Below, in pieces: positions 53,229 to 61,832 of a DNA stretch of 64,000 bases (the stretch's first letter is position 1; the number at the start of each line of letters is the position of its first letter). Position numbers and translations under genes: made by a program. The notes beneath the pieces are model-generated. The model was given only the letters and a program-made list of their open reading frames with translations, was not told where the DNA came from and ran no database searches. Source of the DNA: Alphaproteobacteria bacterium (GTDB lineage Bacteria > Pseudomonadota > Alphaproteobacteria > Micropepsales > Micropepsaceae); NCBI GenBank assembly GCA_028871345.1, contig JAGWNK010000017.1:1-64000 (forward strand). Reading direction: 5' to 3'.

Positions 53229-53361
53229 AGCGCCCCGCCTGCGGTCAGGGCCGGAGCCCCCTCCGGCCCTGGCTTGCTGCACTATTTTCACCACTGCGCC
53301 ATGATCACCGGCCGCGTCACCGATCGGACTTCGACTGCTGCCGGCGGGGCCGGCACGAGAA

Positions 53362-53685
53362 TCATTTCTCGGCCAGGCCACCGCGCTCGATGATCGCCGC
53401 GATATCGCGGGCGCCATGCAAGACACGCACGATGACAACGAACTCCGGGAGCGGTTTGTAGTAGATGGCATAGTGTTGGTGAAACACGACGCGCAGTCCG
53501 GGTAATAAGTGATCACGCGGCGCACCGGAATTTGGGAAAGAACGGAGGGGCTCGAAGTGCCGTTCGACAGCGGCAACAAATCTTGTTGCCACGTCTTCCG
53601 AGGCGTCCGCGGCGATCGTGAGCCAGATTTTTGCCAGATCGTCTTTGGCTTCACTGGTCAGGTGGACTTCGAGCGCTTTCTTGAT
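53362..53685 (-). CDS. RelE/ParE family toxin, start codon unclear
   Basis: About 107 residues if read from an ATC at 53685. The RelE/ParE fold is evident: KKALEVHLTSEAKDDLAKIWLTIAADASEDVATRFVAAVERHFEPL, then PGLRVVFHQHYAIYYKPLPEFVVIVRVLHGARD. The frame contains no ATG, GTG or TTG between the end of the antitoxin and the first strand of the toxin. The options are ATC at 53685 (a GGGGGAAA upstream), CTG at 53661 (CTGA overlap with the antitoxin stop, but it would drop the first strand), or a lost start. It overlaps the parD-like gene and would be cotranscribed with it. Confidence 0.78.
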   Translation of the reverse strand: MKKALEVHLTSEAKDDLAKIWLTIAADASEDVATRFVAAVERHFEPLRSFPNSGAPRDHLLPGLRVVFHQHYAIYYKPLPEFVVIVRVLHGARDIAAIIERGGLAEK

Positions 53686-53951
53686 AGTTGTTTCCCCCGC
53701 TCGATGATCCGCTCGGCGCTGAACGGTTCCGTCCGACCCGCAGCGATGTCGTCCAGCCCCTTCTGGAGGTCCGCCCGCAGTGCTGCCAGTTCCTGCATCT
53801 GCACCGCGCGTCGTATCTTCCACGCTCGCAGCGCTTCCCGGATCACTTCGCTCGACGAGGCATAGTCGCCGCCCTCGACCGCTTCCTTCACGGAGGCAGC
53901 CATCTCGGCGGGCAAGGTGATGGTCAGACGTTCGATTCCGGACATGATCAT
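53658..53951 (-). CDS. ParD-like antitoxin
   Basis: 97 residues (start at 53951 or two codons later at 53945). The N-terminal half is a ribbon-helix-helix DNA-binding domain (ERLTITLPAEMAASVKEAVEGGDYASSSEVIREALRAW). The C-terminal half is charged and probably wraps the toxin. It binds the ParE-type toxin encoded by the overlapping downstream frame and is expected to repress its own promoter, where direct repeats lie just upstream of the start. Confidence 0.9.
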   Translation of the reverse strand: MIMSGIERLTITLPAEMAASVKEAVEGGDYASSSEVIREALRAWKIRRAVQMQELAALRADLQKGLDDIAAGRTEPFSAERIIERGKQLSRKRSKST

Positions 53952-53968
53952 ACTTTATCATACTATAG
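53944..53968 (-). promoter_or_regulatory. Putative operator-promoter of the parDE-like module
   Basis: AT-rich direct repeats (TATGATA and TATGATC on the minus strand, spaced about 10 bp) overlap the antitoxin start and include a -10-like TATAGT box. Antitoxin binding sites of this kind usually lie here. Confidence 0.5.
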
Positions 53969-54043
53969 ACGAGCGTCAATCGACGACAAGAAGGGGTCAG
54001 CTTGCGCGACCGAAGGCCGGCTCCGCACGCCCTGTGAGAAGAT

Positions 54044-54067
54044 GGTAAGATGTCTTATATTCTTACC
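54044..54067 (+). promoter_or_regulatory. Inverted repeat upstream of the AbrB-type antitoxin
   Basis: GGTAAGA (54044-54050) and TCTTACC (54061-54067) form an inverted repeat around a TATATT box. It is a likely autoregulatory operator, which argues for the antitoxin start at 54089 rather than the ATG at 54050. Confidence 0.5.
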
Positions 54068-54088
54068 GTTCAAGCACGGCACGCACCC

Positions 54089-54310
54089 ATGAACGCCCAT
54101 GTTTCCAAGATCACCTCGAAGTCGCAGACCGTCATCCCCAGGGCCGTGCGCGACAAACTGGGGCTGAAGCCCGGCGACCTGTTGCGCTACGTCTTCGACG
54201 GCGAGCGCGTGGTGATCGAGAAGGTGCGGACCCAGGCCGAAGACGATCCTTTCGCCACCTTCACGGAGTGGGCCGGCGCGGCCGACGAAGAGGCCTATCG
54301 CTCGCTATGA
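54089..54310 (+). CDS. AbrB/MazE-type antitoxin
   Basis: 73 residues from the ATG at 54089. The SpoVT/AbrB swapped-hairpin DNA-binding motif is complete (HVSKITSKSQTVIPRAVRDKLGLKPGDLLRYVFDGERVVIEKV), followed by an acidic C-terminal tail that should neutralise the toxin. The stop overlaps the toxin start (ATGA). An inverted repeat upstream is the likely binding site. Confidence 0.9.
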   Translation: MNAHVSKITSKSQTVIPRAVRDKLGLKPGDLLRYVFDGERVVIEKVRTQAEDDPFATFTEWAGAADEEAYRSL

Positions 54311-54645
54311 GCTTCGCATCGTTCGATGTCGTCGTCGTGCCGTTTCCCTATGCGGACCGGCTGGCGGAAAAGCGCCGTCCCGCCGTCGTGGTGAGTTCGC
54401 CGGCGCTCGAGAAGCGCCACGGCCTCGTCTGGCTGGCCATGGTCACCAGCGCGAGCAATCCGTCGTGGTCGTGCGACGTCGCCATTTCCGATCTGCACCT
54501 GTCGGGATTGCCCGCGGCGTCGGTTGTCCGTTCCGCCAAGATCGCCACCGTCGACACCGCGCGCGTCTTGCGCCGCATCGGCAAGCTGGCGGCCAAGGAC
54601 GCCAAGGCGATGAAGGCGAAGCTGCGGGAGCTGATCGCCGGATGA
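54307..54645 (+). CDS. PemK/MazF family toxin
   Basis: 112 residues, with the ATG overlapping the antitoxin TGA. The fold is that of MazF-type endoribonucleases: FDVVVVPFPYADRLAEKRRPAVVVSSP near the start, WLAMVTSAS, and VRSAKIATVDTARVLRRIGKL at the end. It should cleave mRNA when released from the antitoxin. A strong terminator follows. Confidence 0.9.
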   Translation: MSFASFDVVVVPFPYADRLAEKRRPAVVVSSPALEKRHGLVWLAMVTSASNPSWSCDVAISDLHLSGLPAASVVRSAKIATVDTARVLRRIGKLAAKDAKAMKAKLRELIAG

Positions 54646-54649
54646 ATCA

Positions 54650-54677
54650 AAAGGCCCGGAGTTTCCTCCGGGCCTTT
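54650..54677. terminator. Bidirectional intrinsic terminator
   Basis: GGCCCGGAG (54653-54661) pairs with CTCCGGGCC (54666-54674), flanked by AAAA and TTT. It ends the toxin gene on the plus strand and, after a second short hairpin near 54745, the groEL transcript on the minus strand. Confidence 0.85.
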
Positions 54678-54765
54678 CGCATTTGTTCGAGCTTTTGGAC
54701 CGACCCGGCTTCGCCAAGAGGCTACGCCGGGTTGATCGCTGGCGCGGCCGAAGCCGCGCCTTCGA

Positions 54766-56433
<1,668 letters not shown>

Positions 56434-56455
56434 TCAGATTGGGGGACGGGCGACG

Positions 56456-56773
56456 TCAGGCGGCCTTCTTCGAGGGGGTCTTCTTGCCCTCGATGACGCC
56501 CATGATGTCGGACTCCTTCATGATCAGGAGCTCTTCGCCGTCGATCTTCACTTCGGTGCCCGACCATTTGCCGAACAGCACGAAGTCGCCCGCCTTGACT
56601 TCGGGGGCCACGCGCTTGCCGTTGTCGTCGAGCGCGCCGGGGCCGACCGAGACGATTTCGCCTTCCTGCGGCTTCTCCTGGGCGGTGTCGGGGATGATGA
56701 TGCCGCCGGGGGTCTTCTGATCCTCCTTGACGCGGCGTACGACCACGCGGTCGCCTAGCGGACGAAATTTCAT
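56456..56773 (-). CDS. groS: Co-chaperonin GroES
   Basis: 105 residues from the ATG at 56773, with GGAGGCAG upstream. The sequence [40 protein letters not shown] includes the mobile loop ([13 protein letters not shown]). It caps GroEL. The gene is first of the groESL operon; a CIRCE element and a sigma-70 promoter lie upstream. Confidence 0.98.
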   Translation of the reverse strand: MKFRPLGDRVVVRRVKEDQKTPGGIIIPDTAQEKPQEGEIVSVGPGALDDNGKRVAPEVKAGDFVLFGKWSGTEVKIDGEELLIMKESDIMGVIEGKKTPSKKAA

Positions 56774-56825
56774 AGGGGACTGCCTCCTGAATAGGTTAGT
56801 AATTTCAAAGGCTTGACTGAAGTGG

Positions 56826-56850
56826 CAGCACTCCCGCCTCGAGAGTGCCA
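56826..56850 (-). promoter_or_regulatory. CIRCE element (HrcA operator)
   Basis: On the minus strand, TGGCACTC is followed by a 9-base spacer and GAGTGCTGCC. This matches the CIRCE consensus (GCACTC-N9-GAGTGC). It lies about 55-75 bp upstream of groES and just downstream of the predicted transcription start, the usual place for HrcA repression relieved by heat shock. Confidence 0.9.
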
Positions 56851-56863
56851 GTCCGTAACGGGC

Positions 56864-56892
56864 GATATAGGAGGGGTGCGGCGCAACGTCAA
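56864..56892 (-). promoter_or_regulatory. groESL promoter, sigma-70 type
   Basis: On the minus strand, TTGACG (56892-56887) and TATATC (56869-56864) are separated by exactly 17 bp. Transcription would begin at the edge of the CIRCE element, so HrcA would block it directly. Confidence 0.75.
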
Positions 56893-57110
56893 GGGGGACG
56901 GGACGGCCAGCGTCAGCGGCCGGCACGGCAGGGGCGGGAGTTCCACGTGGTTCCGCGGCGCCGCCGGACGGGCAGCGATGGCCTCGGCGCGGCGCCGGCC
57001 ATTCGTTCTTGCGGGCCGCAGTATCGTGGTCATGCCGCCGCAAAGTTGCCGTAGTCCGCTTCAGGCGGGTGAAGACCGAAACCGGGCCCACGCCCAAGCG
57101 TTGATAGGGT

Positions 57111-57296
57111 CTACACGGCAAGATCGCGTGGTCCTCGCGCGATGTCGGGCGCGACCCATGCGTTGGCGGTCGCCCGGATCAAGGTGGCGAAGAGCGTTCG
57201 GATCGCCGCATCGTCGTGATGCGGCAGGACGGCGCGTGCTCTTGCCGGTCCGTCGAGGTAGCAGTCGTGACTGGTCCGACCGTCGCCGGTGTACAT
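57111..57296 (-). CDS. Possible small protein with strong ribosome site
   Basis: 61 residues from the ATG at 57296. AGGAGG lies 7 bases upstream, the best ribosome site in this interval, and third-position GC is high. The peptide is rich in Ala, Arg and Asp with no family match. Against it, the ATG lies within the divergent Crp-type gene (which starts at 57267), and the AGGAGG is also the reverse of conserved codons for Leu-Leu-Asp in that gene. It is a candidate only. Confidence 0.3.
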   Translation of the reverse strand: MYTGDGRTSHDCYLDGPARARAVLPHHDDAAIRTLFATLIRATANAWVAPDIARGPRDLAV

Positions 57297-57977
57297 CGCA
57301 ATCGCCTCCTGGATCACCTGTCGCAGGAGGACGCGGCGCTCATCGACACACATCTGAAGCCCGTCGCGATCGCGCGGCGCACGCTGATCGAGGCGCCGCA
57401 GCGGCGCATCGAGCACGTCACCTTCATCGAGCGCGGCATCGCCTCGGTGGTCGCCGGAGGCGGTTCGGCGGCGCCCGTCGAGGTCGGCCTCATCGGCTGC
57501 GAAGGCCTGGCGGGACTGGCGACGCTATTGGGGGAAAGCTGCTCGCCGCACGCGATCTACATGCAGATTCCCGGCGGCGGCCAGCGCATTGCCGCGGCCG
57601 TGCTGGCGGAGGCCGCCGACCGCAGCCGCACCCTGCAGAAGACGCTGCTCAAGTTCGTCCACGCCTTCATGACCCAGCTGGCCTATACCGCCGTGGCGAA
57701 CGCCCGCGCCACGCTGGAACAGCGCCTGGCGCGCTGGATCCTGATGGCGCATGACCGCATCGAAGGCAACGACATCGCGCTGACGCACGAACTGTTGGCG
57801 CTGATGATGGGGGCGCGCCGGCCGGGCGTCACCGAAGCCATGCACGCCTTGACCGGTCACGGCCTGGTGCGCGCCCGCCGCGGCCTGATCACCGTCGTCG
57901 ACCGGCGCGGGCTCCAGTCGCTGGCGGGGCGCTTCTACGGCGCGCCAGAGGCCGAATACGACCGGTTGCTGGGGTAG
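57267..57977 (+). CDS. Crp/Fnr family transcriptional regulator
   Basis: 236 residues from the GTG at 57267, which has GAGGT upstream. The cyclic-nucleotide-binding-like domain covers about 10-125 (NRLLDHLSQEDAALIDTHLKPVAIARRTLIEAP, then VEVGLIGCEGLAGLATLLG). The C-terminal winged helix (about 155-225, ALTHELLALMMGARRPGVTEAMHAL) binds DNA. The residues that bind cAMP in CRP are not conserved and there are no Fnr cysteines, so the signal is unknown. The gene lies between groES and a large membrane-associated gene and is probably monocistronic. Confidence 0.9.
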   Translation: MTGPTVAGVHRNRLLDHLSQEDAALIDTHLKPVAIARRTLIEAPQRRIEHVTFIERGIASVVAGGGSAAPVEVGLIGCEGLAGLATLLGESCSPHAIYMQIPGGGQRIAAAVLAEAADRSRTLQKTLLKFVHAFMTQLAYTAVANARATLEQRLARWILMAHDRIEGNDIALTHELLALMMGARRPGVTEAMHALTGHGLVRARRGLITVVDRRGLQSLAGRFYGAPEAEYDRLLG

Positions 57978-58094
57978 GCCTTACGCCGGCACCGTCACCG
58001 CGACGCGGCCCTTGAAGTTTCCGTACCCGACACTTGGGCGGGCTTGTGACGAAAGCCAACGCAAAGATTTGTCCGGTCACGGACGTATGGTCGA

Positions 58095-60896
58095 TCAAAG
58101 GTTGATCTTCTGTGCGGTCATGCGCCTGGCTATTCCGGGAGACCTCTGTTTGGCGGCGTCGACGTCCTTTTGTCCGGACTTGTCCCCCTTCTTCAGTTTC
58201 GCCACGCCAAGTTCATAAAGATAGTCGGCGCTTTGAGGATAGGTGTGCGAAGCCTTTCCGAAATCGGCCAGCGCCTCGTCGAGCTTGCCGAGCCGGAAAT
58301 AGGCGATGCCGCGCGCTTCCAGAAGCTTCAGTCCGTAGGCGTTGACCTGCAGGGCGCGCGAGCACTGATAGGTGGCCTCTCCGAGCTTGTCGGTGCGCGC
58401 CAGGTTCTCGCACAACCCTTCGAGCACGGTCTGCTGCGGAGCGCCGAGCTTTTCCGCCCTCTCGTAGTCGTCGGCGGCTTCGGCGTACATATGGCCCATC
58501 TGCCGCACGGTGGCGCGTTGCAGCAGGAGTTCCCAGCTGCCGGTATTGGCGCGGACGAGATAGTTGTAGTCCTCGGCGGCCGCCTCGTAGTCGCCCGCCT
58601 GCGAGGCGAGGTTCGCATGCACCTGCCTGAGGTTCAGGTTGTCCGGAGATTTCGCCAGGACGGCGGCGAAATCCTGCGCCGCAAGTTTGGGTTTCCGGAG
58701 CATCATGTAGGCGCCGGCGCGCATGCTGTACATATCGGTGTTGGCGTCCGGCTTCAGCTTGATCGCCTCGCTCAACTCGTCGACGGCCTTGGCCGGCTGG
58801 TTGTCGCGCAGATAAACGTAGCCCTGCAGATAATGGATGGCGAACGCCTGGTCGTCGGTCATCTGGCCGCCCAACGACGCCGACAGTTTGGCGAGAATCT
58901 GCGTCGCCTTGCTGAAGTCGCCGGTGCCGGCCGCGTCGCGCGCCTGATCGTAGGCGGCCCCGTTTGATTCATCGAACGTCGAAGCCTGCGCCGGCGCAGT
59001 CGTGGAAGCCGCCTCGCTGCCGGACGAGGACTGGATCGAAATCTGGGTTTCGTAGCTGTCGGCGATCTTCTTCAGCGCCGCGGCGGTCTCCTTGCGCACA
59101 GCGCCGGTGCATAGCGGCTTGTCGATCCTGCTGGTGAACTCGCGGTGGACCGCCAGCGTGTTGTTCGCCAGCGTCCAGTGGGCGGTGAACAGGATGTTCG
59201 CCGTCTCGATCCGCGTGTCGGAGGGCGTGGACGCGAAATGCGCGCCGGGCGGCACTTCCAGGGAGATGTCCTCGACCTCGTGGCTGCTGTAGCAGGGCGT
59301 GGGCGCGTCATCCTTGAGATCGCCGGGATAGAACGGCCCCATGGCGCCGTCGCCGGTGAGGTCGAAGACGCGCATGCCGCCCGGCAGAACGTCGTTCTCC
59401 TTGCCCGCCAGCCAGTCCGCCCAGCCGCCGGCCGAGAATTCGCCGGCGATCGTGTAGCTCGGCGTCAGATCGGCGGGCGGATCGGCGGTGAGCTTGCCGC
59501 TGGCGTCCTTGTAGCCATGCGCCTTCAGGTCCGTCTCCGCCGCCTTCTGCGGGCCGATCGCCTGCACGCCGAGACCGACAAGCCTCAACGGGATCGAGAA
59601 GGGCCCCGTCGCGGTCGTCGTCGTCGTGCCGGAAAGGATGCCCTTGTCGTCGAGACGGCTCACGGTCTTGACCATGATGGTGGCGAGCCCCTGGGGCACC
59701 ACCGGCATGGTCGCGGCGACGGCGCCCTCGGCGGAGACGCGCACGACCGGCTTGCCGTATTCGCCGATGGGCAGCACGCCGAACGGCGCCGGCGCGTTAC
59801 TGTCCAGGTAGACGTCGAACTCCGGGATGTGGGTGATGACGTGGTCGAGCGACGCGAAGCTCGGTGCCTCGGTCAGGGCATAGGCGTTGCCGGAATTGAT
59901 GAGGACGCTTTCCGCCGCAATCCCCTTGGCCTTCAAGAGCGCCTGCAGCAGAACGTCGTGGTCCTTGCAGTCGCCATAGCCGTTGGCCAGGACGGTGTCG
60001 ACGTCATGGGGCACGAAGGAGCCGCGGCCGAGTTCCACCCCCACATAGCGGATGTGCTTGGCCACCCACTCGTACATCCTCCTGGCCTGCTCGCGGCGGT
60101 CGGAGACTCCGGCGGTGATCTGGGCGGCCAGCGCCTTGATCTGGTCGGTGACGACGATCTTCGGCTGCGACAGGGCCGCGTAGGCGCGGCCGAGCGCGGC
60201 ATAGTCCTTGAAGCTGGAAAGGAAGAAGCGCGGCTGCTGCTTGAGCGGCGAAACGGCGACGGTCTCCACCGCCTTGGGCACGGGAGCGGCGTAATGCGCG
60301 GTGTAGATCGTGTTGGCGCCGTCGGTCTTCTTGCTCACCTCGACATCGTGGGCTTCGACGCGAAGGTTCATCGCGGTGGGGGCCGTGACGGTTTCGCGCA
60401 CCTCCTTGTAGGAGATCAGGCGCGGAAACGCCTCGCCGTAATAGAATTCGCCGGGAAAGAAGGGATGCAAGGTCTTCAGCCGCACCGTGTAGACGGCGGT
60501 GTCGCCGGCGGCGAATTGCGGGAAGAGCAGTACCTTGACACGCCGGTCCGTGATCATGCCGGTCTGCTGATCCTGCGGCGCGGGCTGTTCGTAGATGGTG
60601 CCGGGGTCGACCGGGACCGTCCTGCCGTCGGCCTTCAGCGTGTGGGCTTCCACGATCTCGACCTGTTGCATGCCCTGATTGAACGGCACGCTGACATGCG
60701 ACACGGCCAAGGCGCCGGCATCGTTGTCGGCGCGCAGCTCGGCATGGGTGGTCTGCACCGCGCTGCCATCGGCGGACACCTGCACGTCGGCAGTGAGAAG
60801 CTCGACGGAAGACGCCGGCACTTCGCTGTCGGCGGCGATCGCCGCGCCGCCCCAGGAAAGGCACAGCACGGCCGGCAACGTCTTGACCCAACGCAT
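58095..60896 (-). CDS. DUF3857-transglutaminase-TPR protein (exported)
   Basis: 933 residues from the ATG at 60896, with GGGGGAGAA upstream. Order: signal peptide (LPAVLCLSWGGAAIA), a DUF3857 beta domain (about 30-230), a transglutaminase-like core (about 270-360) with GYGDCKDHDVLLQALLKAKGI where Cys and His-Asp-like residues fit a catalytic set, a second beta domain, and about six TPR units (about 690-920). Such proteins are exported, sometimes linked to envelope stress or polysaccharide export. Its paralog at 61833-64000 has the same layout. The substrate is unknown. Confidence 0.85.
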   Translation of the reverse strand: MRWVKTLPAVLCLSWGGAAIAADSEVPASSVELLTADVQVSADGSAVQTTHAELRADNDAGALAVSHVSVPFNQGMQQVEIVEAHTLKADGRTVPVDPGTIYEQPAPQDQQTGMITDRRVKVLLFPQFAAGDTAVYTVRLKTLHPFFPGEFYYGEAFPRLISYKEVRETVTAPTAMNLRVEAHDVEVSKKTDGANTIYTAHYAAPVPKAVETVAVSPLKQQPRFFLSSFKDYAALGRAYAALSQPKIVVTDQIKALAAQITAGVSDRREQARRMYEWVAKHIRYVGVELGRGSFVPHDVDTVLANGYGDCKDHDVLLQALLKAKGIAAESVLINSGNAYALTEAPSFASLDHVITHIPEFDVYLDSNAPAPFGVLPIGEYGKPVVRVSAEGAVAATMPVVPQGLATIMVKTVSRLDDKGILSGTTTTTATGPFSIPLRLVGLGVQAIGPQKAAETDLKAHGYKDASGKLTADPPADLTPSYTIAGEFSAGGWADWLAGKENDVLPGGMRVFDLTGDGAMGPFYPGDLKDDAPTPCYSSHEVEDISLEVPPGAHFASTPSDTRIETANILFTAHWTLANNTLAVHREFTSRIDKPLCTGAVRKETAAALKKIADSYETQISIQSSSGSEAASTTAPAQASTFDESNGAAYDQARDAAGTGDFSKATQILAKLSASLGGQMTDDQAFAIHYLQGYVYLRDNQPAKAVDELSEAIKLKPDANTDMYSMRAGAYMMLRKPKLAAQDFAAVLAKSPDNLNLRQVHANLASQAGDYEAAAEDYNYLVRANTGSWELLLQRATVRQMGHMYAEAADDYERAEKLGAPQQTVLEGLCENLARTDKLGEATYQCSRALQVNAYGLKLLEARGIAYFRLGKLDEALADFGKASHTYPQSADYLYELGVAKLKKGDKSGQKDVDAAKQRSPGIARRMTAQKINL

Positions 60897-60967
60897 TTCT
60901 CCCCCCGCCCCAGCGGCCGGCACCAGCTTAAGGCTTTTCCCGCGTCAAGGGAATTGCCGCCGGGGGA

Positions 60968-61738
60968 TCAGCGCCGGCTGCGCGCCACGATGCTCGCCGC
61001 GTCGAGCATGAAGCTGCCGTCGGATTCGATGGCGAAATAGGCGGTCACCTCGGCCGGCGCCCGCGCCATCAGGGCGCGGATGGCCTCGGCCTGCAGCGGC
61101 GGCGTCTGCATGCGCGCGATCCAGTTCGCGAATTCGAGGCGTATGCGCCGGCGCTTCGGCTCGGCGGCGTCGAAACCCGCTTCTGCCAGCATCGCCAGCC
61201 ATTCGCGCACGGAATAATCGCGCACATGCGAGGGGTCGCGCAGCATTTCGATGGTCTGCACGAAGGTGTCGCACAGCACGCCGTCGGGGGCGACGGCATC
61301 CATCATCACCAGCGCGCCGCCCGGCTTCAGCACGCGGCGTGCCTGGGCGAGCGCCTGGGGCACGTCGCGCCAGTGATGCGCCGAATAGCGCGAGGCGACG
61401 AGGTCGAAGCGGGCTTCTTCGAAGGGCAGGGCCTCGACGGCGCCCTGGCAGGTCGTGAGATTGGCGATGCCGCGCGCCGATGCTTCGGCGGCGACGGCCG
61501 CCAGCATGGCATCCGACAGGTCATAGGCGACGACCGCGCCGACGCGCGGCGCCAACGCAAAGCTCACATGGCCGCCGCCGCAGCCGAGATCGAGGGCGCG
61601 ATCGAAGCGCTGCGCCGCGGTGAAATCGGCAAGCTCATCGAGGTCCTCGCCCTTGGCGTGCACCGCGCTCGCCACATAGGCCGCGGCGCGCGGCCCGAAC
61701 TGCTTCGCCACCAGGGAATGCACCGTTTCGCGCAGCAT
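60968..61738 (-). CDS. Class I SAM-dependent methyltransferase
   Basis: 256 residues from the ATG at 61738; a longer frame to 61795 has no ribosome site. SAM motif I is ALDLGCGGGHVSFALAP, motif II VVAYDLSDAML, and the post-motif region LVASRYSAHHWRDVPQALAQARRVLKPGG is typical of small-molecule or quinone methyltransferases (UbiE/COQ5-like). It lies between the two DUF3857 paralogs on the same strand. Substrate unknown. Confidence 0.9.
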   Translation of the reverse strand: MLRETVHSLVAKQFGPRAAAYVASAVHAKGEDLDELADFTAAQRFDRALDLGCGGGHVSFALAPRVGAVVAYDLSDAMLAAVAAEASARGIANLTTCQGAVEALPFEEARFDLVASRYSAHHWRDVPQALAQARRVLKPGGALVMMDAVAPDGVLCDTFVQTIEMLRDPSHVRDYSVREWLAMLAEAGFDAAEPKRRRIRLEFANWIARMQTPPLQAEAIRALMARAPAEVTAYFAIESDGSFMLDAASIVARSRR

Positions 61739-61832
61739 GGATCCGTCCCAATTTGTTTCGGGCGGAATACATGGCGAACGCTCGCACGCCGTCAACCGCG
61801 GAGCGGCCGCGATGCGGACAGGACGCTCCCGG

